Assembly (NCBI GenBank): GCA_021805275.1
Contig: JAJZFQ010000288.1
Span: forward strand, 1-12,995
Source: Pseudomonadota bacterium
Lineage (GTDB): Bacteria; Pseudomonadota; Gammaproteobacteria; Steroidobacterales; Steroidobacteraceae
Length of the DNA stretch: 12,995 bases
Reading direction: 5' to 3'
The position numbers and the translations under genes were made by a program. Below the pieces are notes generated by a model that did no database searches, was not told the origin of the DNA, and saw only the letters and a list, made by a program, of their open reading frames with translations. Positions 7,425 to 12,995 of the stretch are shown piece after piece. Within the stretch, counting starts at the first letter, position 1, and every line of letters begins with the position of its first letter.

Positions 7425-8237
7425 TCACCGCATCCGATCGTGCTGAACGGCAGACACCTTCGAGGCGGCCCGTGCAATGCGACCGCGCGTCGATCGGGCG
7501 ACGGCGGAGCGTTCCTGCCCATTGGCGTATACGTGAATGCTGCCCGAAGCGAGTTGCACCCACGGCTCCTCCGTCAGCGGCGATGTAGCGAGCAGGACGA
7601 CGGTCTGTCTACAGCCGTCCTTGCGACAACTCCGGCGCAATGCGTACAGCCTCGTATGGACATGAGTGATGAGGCTCTCGCCATTGCCCAGCACGAAGTT
7701 GAACTCTCCGAGTTCGGCCAGCCGATTGACGAGCGGCCCGATGGTTCTCACGATGGCCGGCGCGCAAGGCCCTTTGGTGGCCTCGGCATGCGACGCCGCG
7801 ATGGCGTCGAGCAGCACGCAGAAGGCGTATTCGGAATCAGTCTCTCCCAACGGCCGGAACCGCCGGATAGGATATTCGGGGTTCTCGCGCAGTCCGGGCA
7901 GCATCCCGTTATGCGCGAACACCCAGGAGCGGCCGTTCCATTCTCGTTCGAAGGGATGTGTGTTCGCGGAAGCGCGTCCAATCCGCTCCGGATTGGCCTT
8001 GCGGATGTGGCCAATGACCATGGTGCTCCGGAAGTCGTATTCCGCGATGAACGCCAAGCACCGGCTTTCGGCGGCGGGCACCGGCTCCTTGAAGACCCGT
8101 GCGGCGCGGCCGTCGTAAAAAGCGATGCCCCAGCCATCGGCATGCGGGCCGACGTCGCCACCCCTGGGCCTGAGCAAGACCAGCGAGCGGTTCACGTCGG
8201 TTGGTTGGCTCGCACTCATCGCGAACAGCTCGCACAT
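7425..8237 (-). CDS. Class II glutamine amidotransferase (YafJ-like)
   Basis: A 270-residue protein of the N-terminal nucleophile amidotransferase family. ATG 8237 is chosen because it places the catalytic Cys at residue 2 (MCELFAMSA), as this family requires, with GGAG seven bases upstream; ATG 8240 and TTG 8243 would add residues before it. Other family marks are DGWGIAFY, VIGHIRKA, NTHPFEREW, WVFAHNGML and GETDSEYAF. These enzymes release ammonia from glutamine or cleave gamma-glutamyl amides. YafJ itself has no firmly known substrate. No synthetase partner that would use the ammonia is in the operon, so a gamma-glutamyl hydrolase role, for example on glutathione-like thiols or persulfides, is a reasonable alternative suggested by context. 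The last 40 residues are basic and less conserved. Confidence 0.85.
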   Translation of the reverse strand: MCELFAMSASQPTDVNRSLVLLRPRGGDVGPHADGWGIAFYDGRAARVFKEPVPAAESRCLAFIAEYDFRSTMVIGHIRKANPERIGRASANTHPFEREWNGRSWVFAHNGMLPGLRENPEYPIRRFRPLGETDSEYAFCVLLDAIAASHAEATKGPCAPAIVRTIGPLVNRLAELGEFNFVLGNGESLITHVHTRLYALRRSCRKDGCRQTVVLLATSPLTEEPWVQLASGSIHVYANGQERSAVARSTRGRIARAASKVSAVQHDRMR

Positions 8238-8331
8238 CATCAATCTCCGCTGTCAGTCAAGATTCTCAATGCCGGTCCCGCAATTCCAACGGAGCCGCCG
8301 GTTATCGATCTCGACAATGGACATGCGGTCA

Positions 8332-9489
8332 CTAAAACCATCGATAGAACCAATACTTTTCGGAGGCGACCTTGCCCAGATGCAGCAAATATCCCGGAGC
8401 GCGCAAACGCAGCTGTGGCGCAGGCTCGGCGAAGAAGTTGCCGCTCCCGAAGCCGGCACGGTTGCCGCCGATTTCAATGAAACAGGCACCATGACCCTCA
8501 AACGAGCGCGGCGCCCCCGCGCCGGTAATGGCGCATGTGATGTTCCTGCCCACCACCTCCGCTTCGCCGTGAGCGAACACGCCAGCCTTCGGCAGCGGCC
8601 TGCCGGTCACCAGCGGGATACCGGTCACATCACCGATAGCATAGACGCTCGGGAATTTCGTTTCGAGCGTCTCCCGGTCCACGGGCACCCAGCCGGACTC
8701 GCCGGCAAGGCCGGCTGCACGAACCACAGTCGGAGCGCGGTGCGGCGGCACGTAGGCGAGGAGATCGAAGGGGGCGGTCGCGCCATTCGTGAAGCGAATC
8801 AGCCGCGCCGACGGATCGACCTCCTTTACCAAGTGCTCGGTGTGGACACGCACCCCTCTGCTCTCGACCATTTGCCGCACCGTCGCCGATACCTCCGCGC
8901 CGGCCACCGGCATCGGGCCGGGCTCGGGTGTGTAGAGGTCGACAGTGACGGCCGGGTGCACGCCACGCTTGCGAGCGTCCGCCTCGAGCAGCATGGCGGC
9001 CTCATAAGGTGCCGCGGGACATTTGAACGGCGTTCCACCAACCAGCACGGCCAGGTGCCCCTCGCGAAGGTCCCTGCGCGCCCGGTTGAACGATTGCGCT
9101 CCCGCGAGTGTGTAGAAATTATGCCCAGCCTCGGCGAGGCCCGGAATTGCTTCCGGTGCGAACTCGGCGCCCAGCGCGACCACCATGTAATCGGCTGCGA
9201 TTTCCCGCCCGGCCGCTCGTACGCTGAGTGTTTGCGGCTCGATCCGTTCGACCTCGCCGTGCACGAACTCGATGCCTAACCGGGCAAGGCGCTCGATCGG
9301 GCGCGAAATCTGCTCTTCGCGCCGAGCTCCGATCATGAGCCACAGCAGCGAAGGGGGAAAGACGTGTCGCGGCTCCCGCTCCACGAGAATGATCCGATGC
9401 TCACGAGCCAATTGCTTGCGCAGCAGACTTGCCGCCACGATGCCGCCGATGCCGCTACCCAGGATGAGAATGGTTTTGGCCGCGGTCAT
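8332..9489 (-). CDS. FAD-dependent oxidoreductase of the SQR / flavocytochrome c sulfide dehydrogenase type
   Basis: A 385-residue two-dinucleotide-fold flavoprotein. The N-terminal ILGSGIGGIVAASLL binds FAD; the middle contains GGTPFKCPAAPYEAA with C157, typical of the sulfide:quinone oxidoreductase and flavocytochrome-c flavoprotein branch. YAIGDVTGIPL near residue 290 is the second FAD contact. Other Cys are at about 319 and 336. Relatives oxidise sulfide or sulfane sulfur and pass electrons to quinone or cytochrome. C157 fits a sulfur-handling Cys, but the partner Cys of true SQR cannot be confirmed by eye. A GGGGA site lies about eight bases before ATG 9489. The C-terminus ends FYRWF with tandem stops TAG TGA. 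It is the third gene of the operon, 19 bases below the DsrE gene. Confidence 0.85.
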   Translation of the reverse strand: MTAAKTILILGSGIGGIVAASLLRKQLAREHRIILVEREPRHVFPPSLLWLMIGARREEQISRPIERLARLGIEFVHGEVERIEPQTLSVRAAGREIAADYMVVALGAEFAPEAIPGLAEAGHNFYTLAGAQSFNRARRDLREGHLAVLVGGTPFKCPAAPYEAAMLLEADARKRGVHPAVTVDLYTPEPGPMPVAGAEVSATVRQMVESRGVRVHTEHLVKEVDPSARLIRFTNGATAPFDLLAYVPPHRAPTVVRAAGLAGESGWVPVDRETLETKFPSVYAIGDVTGIPLVTGRPLPKAGVFAHGEAEVVGRNITCAITGAGAPRSFEGHGACFIEIGGNRAGFGSGNFFAEPAPQLRLRAPGYLLHLGKVASEKYWFYRWF

Positions 9490-9508
9490 GGCTCTGTCCC
9501 CGGATTGC

Positions 9509-9862
9509 TCAGAACACCAGCACTTTGTCGGCCGAGAGCGTCAGCGCGGCAAGCTCATCCATCGAGCCGCGCCGGGCGCCTTCGACAAGTTCGGCTTCGG
9601 AGAGGCCGCGCGCATCCATGCAGGTGCCGCAGAGCACCACCTGGTGAGCGCCGCTCCGGAAGCGCTTCAGCATGCGCTCGAGGCTGTAATAGCCCTCGGG
9701 CGTCTTCTGGCCGCTCTTGGCACACCCGACCGCGTCAGCCATGAGGAAGACCGTGATCTCGGTCGCGGGGTCCGCCTTGCCGAGCGCATTGGCGAGGCGC
9801 AGCGCGTTGTAGCAGCGCTCCGTGCCGTAGGGCGGATCGTTCAGGATAAATAGAATCTTCAT
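9509..9862 (-). CDS. DsrE-family sulfur relay protein
   Basis: A 117-residue single-domain protein of the DsrE/DsrF-like fold. It begins with MKILFILNDPPYG and a helix (ERCYNALRLANAL), and the middle reads TVFLMADAVGCAKSGQ. Cys are at 17, 47, 78 and 81, the last two in VLCGTCMDARGL, the position where relatives carry the persulfide-bearing Cys. DsrE-type proteins carry sulfane sulfur between enzymes such as rhodaneses, TusA and sulfur oxidation complexes. It sits 46 bases below the rhodanese-fused repressor and directly above the FAD oxidoreductase, so it could pass sulfur between them. AGGT lies about nine bases upstream of ATG 9862. Confidence 0.85.
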   Translation of the reverse strand: MKILFILNDPPYGTERCYNALRLANALGKADPATEITVFLMADAVGCAKSGQKTPEGYYSLERMLKRFRSGAHQVVLCGTCMDARGLSEAELVEGARRGSMDELAALTLSADKVLVF

Positions 9863-9908
9863 GGCATGTTACCTGCTTGGCGCGCAGACGGCCGGGCGCT
9901 GCGCTGGC

Positions 9909-10571
9909 CTATGCTTCAACCGGCAACCCCGCCGCCTTCCATTCCGGATAGCCCTCCTCGAGACGGTAGGCTTCACGGCCTTTCAGTCGGAGCGCCGCGA
10001 CCGCCTCGTAGGACAGAACGCAATAGGGACCCCGGCAGTAGGCGATCACGGCAGTGTCCTTGGGTAGTCGTGCCAAGGCGGCATCGAGCTCGGCGAGGGG
10101 GATGTTGATCGCGCCCGGTAGATGGCCCTGCGCAAACTCATCGGCCGGCCGGACATCGAGGAGGGTCACTGACCCGCCATGCAGTCGCTCGAGCAGTGTG
10201 TCGCGAGAGATAGGCTCAAGCGCATCGCGCGCGCGGAAATAGGTGCTGATGATCCGCTCGACCTCGGCGACATTGCGCTCGCCGACCCGGCCGAGTGAGC
10301 CGAGAAGAGTAATGACGTCGGTGTCGGAGATCAGACTGTAAAGCATCCGCTTACCTTCGCGCCGCGGCTCGGCCAAGCGTGCGCGCCGCAGGATCTGCAG
10401 GTGCCGTGAGGTATTGGCAATCGAGAGGCCGCTGCGCTCGGCGAGCTCCTCGACGCTGCGCTCGCCCTGGGCGATCAGCTCGAGCAACTCCAGGCGATGG
10501 GGATGCCCTAGCGCCGAGGCGATCTCGGCGAGATGGGCATAGATGCGCTGCTTGGGTCGACTGCTTGACAT
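9909..10571 (-). CDS. ArsR-family repressor fused to a rhodanese domain
   Basis: A 220-residue protein (from ATG 10571). Residues 10-95 form an ArsR/SmtB winged helix with ALGHPHRLELLELI, the recognition helix SIANTSRHLQILRRARL and the wing REGKRMLYSL. Residues about 115-220 form a rhodanese domain with DVRPADEFAQGHLPGAINIP and the active loop CRGPYC (C179, C184). There is no Cys at all before C179, so the sensor thiols used by BigR or SqrR repressors are absent. Sulfur sensing may go through the rhodanese loop. A TTG at 10589 with GGAG five bases upstream gives six more residues and is a serious alternative start. It is first in the sulfur operon and divergent from the MBL gene; autorepression through the palindrome at 10606 is inferred. 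Confidence 0.9.
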   Translation of the reverse strand: MSSSRPKQRIYAHLAEIASALGHPHRLELLELIAQGERSVEELAERSGLSIANTSRHLQILRRARLAEPRREGKRMLYSLISDTDVITLLGSLGRVGERNVAEVERIISTYFRARDALEPISRDTLLERLHGGSVTLLDVRPADEFAQGHLPGAINIPLAELDAALARLPKDTAVIAYCRGPYCVLSYEAVAALRLKGREAYRLEEGYPEWKAAGLPVEA

Positions 10572-10587
10572 CGTGATCGCTTCACTC

Positions 10588-10617
10588 AATCATTCTCCAA
10601 ATAGATTGAATATTCAA
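10588..10617. promoter_or_regulatory. Candidate operator: perfect palindrome TTGAATATTCAA in the divergent promoter
   Basis: TTGAATATTCAA at 10606-10617 is a perfect 12-base palindrome. It lies 32 bases above the MBL start and 34 above the repressor's ATG (17 above its TTG). A looser pair, CAATC (10588-10592) and GATTG (10604-10608), surrounds the sequence next to it. The AT-rich stretch stands out from its GC-rich surroundings. ArsR-type repressors bind such short inverted repeats over promoters. On the minus strand TTGAAT (10617-10612) and AATGAT (10594-10589), spaced 17 bases, could be the repressor's own -35 and -10. Assignment to this repressor is inference. Confidence 0.5.
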
Positions 10618-10638
10618 GGGCCGAAATTGAGGAATGCC

Positions 10639-11382
10639 ATGATTCTGCGCCAGTTCCTCCACAGAGATCCGGTCGCCGTGTCGTACCTGCTGGGCTGTGT
10701 CGGCAAAGGGCTCGCGGCGATCGTCGATCCCGTTTATCCGATCGAACCTTACCTCGATGCCGCGGTGGCATTCGGGACGCCGATTCGCCTGGTCATCGAT
10801 ACCCACCTCCATGCCGATCATCGATCGGCTGGCCGTGAGCTGGCCGCGGCGGTCGGAGCGGACTATGCGCTGCATGCCTCGGCGGAGACCGGCTTCACCT
10901 TTCGCGTGCTGAAGGACGGCGAGCGGATCGAGCTCGGCAACGTGGCGCTCGACGTCCTGCACACTCCGGGTCACACGCCCGAACATATCAGCCTATTGGT
11001 CACTGATCGGACCCGCGCCCCAGAGCCCTGGTGCGTGCTGACCGGGCACACGCTCATGGTCGGCGACGTGGGCCGCACGGAACTCGCCTCCGAGGCGGCA
11101 AGCGGCGCTCGGACATTGTTCGAGAGCCTCAATCGACTTAAGGCTCTGCCGGAGCACATCGAGGTATTGCCGGGTGCGGTGGCCGGCTCAGTGTGTGGCC
11201 GCGGACTCTCAGGCAAGCCGGTCTCCACGATCGGATTCGAGCGGCGCTACAACGCCGCTTTCGGAATTGCCGAGGCGGAGCGCTTCGTGGCATTCATGCT
11301 CGAGAACATCCCGCCAGCGCCGCCCAAGGCGGCTGAGCTACGCGCCACGAACGCCGGGCTGCCGTCGGGCGAGGCCGCATGA
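10639..11382 (+). CDS. Metallo-beta-lactamase-fold protein, persulfide dioxygenase-like
   Basis: A 247-residue protein starting at ATG 10639 with GAGGA just upstream. The metal motif THLHADH (H56, H58, D60, H61), H112 in TPGHTPEH and D143 in MVGDVGR match the glyoxalase II/ETHE1/CstB group. GSVCG and SGKPVSTIGFERR near 183-203 are typical of the persulfide dioxygenase branch. Position 180 in LPGAVAGSVCG is Ala, where relatives I know have the last His. ETHE1-type enzymes hold one Fe through two His and one Asp, so activity may survive. Such enzymes oxidise glutathione persulfide to sulfite. No rhodanese domain is fused here, unlike CstB. The stop overlaps the transporter start (ATGA 11379-11382). 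Confidence 0.88.
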   Translation: MILRQFLHRDPVAVSYLLGCVGKGLAAIVDPVYPIEPYLDAAVAFGTPIRLVIDTHLHADHRSAGRELAAAVGADYALHASAETGFTFRVLKDGERIELGNVALDVLHTPGHTPEHISLLVTDRTRAPEPWCVLTGHTLMVGDVGRTELASEAASGARTLFESLNRLKALPEHIEVLPGAVAGSVCGRGLSGKPVSTIGFERRYNAAFGIAEAERFVAFMLENIPPAPPKAAELRATNAGLPSGEAA

Positions 11383-12653
11383 GGGCAGAGCCGCGCGGCG
11401 CCGTCGCGACGGCGACGTACACGCGCGGCATCGCAGCGAATCGGGGACAGTTCAGCCTGCAGATGCTGCAGGTATTCTTCGTCGGCCTCGTCATTGGCAT
11501 GGAGCGCGTCGTCATTCCGGCGGTCGCGCGCGATTTCGGGGTGGCGCGCGGAGCGTTTCTGTACCTTGCGAGCTTCGTGCTCTCCTTCGGCTTGGTGAAG
11601 GGCACGCTCAATCTCGTGGCCGGGGGCCTCGCCGATCGATTCGGCCGCAAGCCCGTCCTGCTCGCCGGGTGGCTCGCCGCCATCCCGATCCCCGTGCTGA
11701 TCTATTTCGCGCCCAACTGGTGGTGGATTGTCGCGGCGAACGCATTTCTCGGCGTCAACCAGGGGTTCACCTGGACGATGACGGTCACCAGTCAGATTGA
11801 TCTGGCGAGCAGCCATCAGCGCGGACTCGCGGTCGGGATCAACGAGGCCACCGGCTATATTGCGGTCGGTGTCGCCGGACTTGGGGCGGCGCTCCTGGCT
11901 CACCAGCTCGGCGCCCGACCAGCATTGCTTCTGTTTGGTCTCGCCACGATCATCGCGGCGCTGGCGACGCTCGTTCGAGTGCGTGACACGCTGGCCTGGG
12001 TCCATGCAGAACATGCCGAGGTTCACGGAACTCGGCCCGTGGTGGACGATTCCCACAGGCTTGCCGCGACCTTCGTCCGGATCTCATTTCGCGACCGTGG
12101 TGGCAGCGCGCTGTGCCAAGGTGGGGTCGTCAACAAGATCGCGGATACCCTGGTGTGGGTGATGTTCCCGCTGTACTTCAGCGCATATGGCGCGGGATTA
12201 GTGGAGATCGGCTGGCTGACGGGAATCTATGCGGTGACCTGGGGACTGTCCCAGCTCTGGACCGGACATCTGGCCGATCGCATCGGGCGTAAGCGGCCGC
12301 TGGTCGTGGGGTTCTTCCTGTTGGCGGGAGGCATCGCTCTCACGGCACTTGGGCGAGGGGCGGGCCTATGGGTACCGGCTGCCGCGATCATGGGGGTCGG
12401 GATGGCGCTCCTCTATCCGAACCTGATCGCCGCGATATCTGACCGTGCGCCGCCTCTCATTCGCGGCAAGGCTCTCGGCACGTACCGCTATTGGCGTGAT
12501 ACGGGCTATGCCATCGGCGCGTTGCTCCTCGGGTCGATTGCGCAATTTGCACACGCGGTGTTGCCGGCCATTTGGACCACGGCGGCACTGGTGGCCGGCT
12601 CTGGCCTGTGGATTGCTATCGCGGTGAAGGACAGCGGTGGCGTTCGAAGATGA
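11379..12653 (+). CDS. Major facilitator superfamily transporter
   Basis: A 424-residue membrane protein with about 12 helices in two halves. The family's loop signature occurs twice: GGLADRFGRKPVLL after helix 2 and GHLADRIGRKRPLV after helix 8. A charged cytoplasmic stretch near residues 200-250 separates the halves. MFS proteins move small solutes using the proton gradient; the substrate cannot be read from sequence. It overlaps the MBL gene by ATGA and is divergent from the rhodanese-fused repressor. Export of a sulfur oxidation product such as sulfite or thiosulfate, or of a thiol, is a reasonable inference. The start ATG 11379 is set by the overlap. Confidence 0.9.
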   Translation: MRAEPRGAVATATYTRGIAANRGQFSLQMLQVFFVGLVIGMERVVIPAVARDFGVARGAFLYLASFVLSFGLVKGTLNLVAGGLADRFGRKPVLLAGWLAAIPIPVLIYFAPNWWWIVAANAFLGVNQGFTWTMTVTSQIDLASSHQRGLAVGINEATGYIAVGVAGLGAALLAHQLGARPALLLFGLATIIAALATLVRVRDTLAWVHAEHAEVHGTRPVVDDSHRLAATFVRISFRDRGGSALCQGGVVNKIADTLVWVMFPLYFSAYGAGLVEIGWLTGIYAVTWGLSQLWTGHLADRIGRKRPLVVGFFLLAGGIALTALGRGAGLWVPAAAIMGVGMALLYPNLIAAISDRAPPLIRGKALGTYRYWRDTGYAIGALLLGSIAQFAHAVLPAIWTTAALVAGSGLWIAIAVKDSGGVRR

Positions 12654-12995
12654 AGAGAACACGAAGCACCCGATCAACGGCGTAGCGCAGGGTCGCGGGC
12701 TTGCGCAAGCGCGCTTGCTGCGCCCATCCGCAAGCTGTACGCCCCGTGGGGCGGCGAGCATTTAGCCGCTAAAATGCGTGAGGAGAGTGGTCTCCAAGCG
12801 GGTAGTCTGCGACCGCCTCGCGCGCCACCTGTAGACTAGCCATTGCTGTCACCGCCGTTGCGAAGACGCCCTAGAATGGCGGCGGGCTTATGCTCACACT
12901 CGCGGCACGAGCAATTGTTGTCACCCAGTTCACTTGAGAAATCCGGAACTTATCAGCGTCTTGGCGTCGGTGACATCAATGATCAGTCCTCACAC
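12654..12995. other. Gene-free region with clustered short inverted repeats
   Basis: No coding frame of recognisable quality. Four alternating hexamers, GCTTGC (12699), GCAAGC (12705), GCTTGC (12713) and GCAAGC (12730), can form competing stems. An outer pair GCGCAG (12685-12690)/CTGCGC (12718-12723) encloses the first three. Further along are the palindrome CGCCCCGTGGGGCG (12740-12753), GCATTTAG-CCG-CTAAAATGC (12758-12777) and GGAGA-GTGG-TCTCC (12782-12795). TGTCACC occurs at 12847 and 12919, with its inverse GGTGACA at 12969. The hairpins lie just past the transporter stop and may end its transcript, but there is no T-run. Confidence 0.4.

Noticed and set aside
5439..8237. Ergothioneine pathway (EgtC amidotransferase, EgtE PLP lyase, EgtD methyltransferase)
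   Set aside because: The amidotransferase is YafJ-like, the PLP enzyme has IscS/NifS motifs with the persulfide Cys, the methyltransferase is a generic Methyltransf_11 type, and no EgtB is present.
8125..9279. 384-codon plus-strand frame opposite the flavoprotein
   Set aside because: No motif; the minus strand carries both FAD-binding motifs and the Cys motif.
12803..12838. Possible tRNA-like fold from TAGTCT/AGACTA
   Set aside because: No T-loop, no acceptor stem with CCA position and no anticodon arm.

Overview
The window is GC-rich (mid-60s percent by eye) and densely packed with bacterial genes. Starts are ATG, GTG or TTG, most ribosome sites are recognisable, and many genes overlap by four bases (ATGA). 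Gene types and style fit a Pseudomonadota bacterium, perhaps a gammaproteobacterium from a metal- or sulfur-rich habitat. That placement is inference; there is no rRNA or marker gene here. LEFT HALF (about 90-5277), a copper-handling island. A minus-strand operon reads from 2440 down to 90: a His-rich membrane-anchored YHS protein, a small DUF5676-like membrane protein, an isoprenylcysteine-methyltransferase-like membrane enzyme, two Met-rich small proteins that look like one gene split by a lost G, and a small secreted Cys/Met protein. Divergent from it, after about 350 bases without a convincing gene, is a Cu(I)-type P1B ATPase (CopA-like). Its N-terminal YHS domain is split between two frames by an apparent one-base shift. 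RIGHT HALF (about 5439-12653), a sulfur-handling island built on a divergent promoter near 10600. On the minus strand a six-gene run encodes an ArsR repressor fused to a rhodanese domain, a DsrE-type protein, an SQR/flavocytochrome-c-like FAD oxidoreductase, a YafJ-like class II glutamine amidotransferase, an IscS/NifS-type cysteine desulfurase and a class I SAM methyltransferase. On the plus strand are a persulfide-dioxygenase-like metallo-beta-lactamase-fold protein and, overlapping it by ATGA, a major facilitator transporter. A perfect TTGAATATTCAA palindrome sits between the two divergent units and is the best operator candidate. HOW THEY MAY WORK TOGETHER: the left unit probably exports and buffers copper across the inner membrane and periplasm. 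The right unit looks like a persulfide or sulfide-responsive system: the rhodanese-fused repressor senses sulfane sulfur, the FAD enzyme, DsrE protein and MBL protein move or oxidise it, and the MFS protein exports a product. The roles of the amidotransferase, desulfurase and methyltransferase in that set are not obvious, and they are the most interesting part of the window. The last 340 bases hold no gene but several short inverted repeats. I saw no rRNA, tRNA, CRISPR array or complete insertion sequence.
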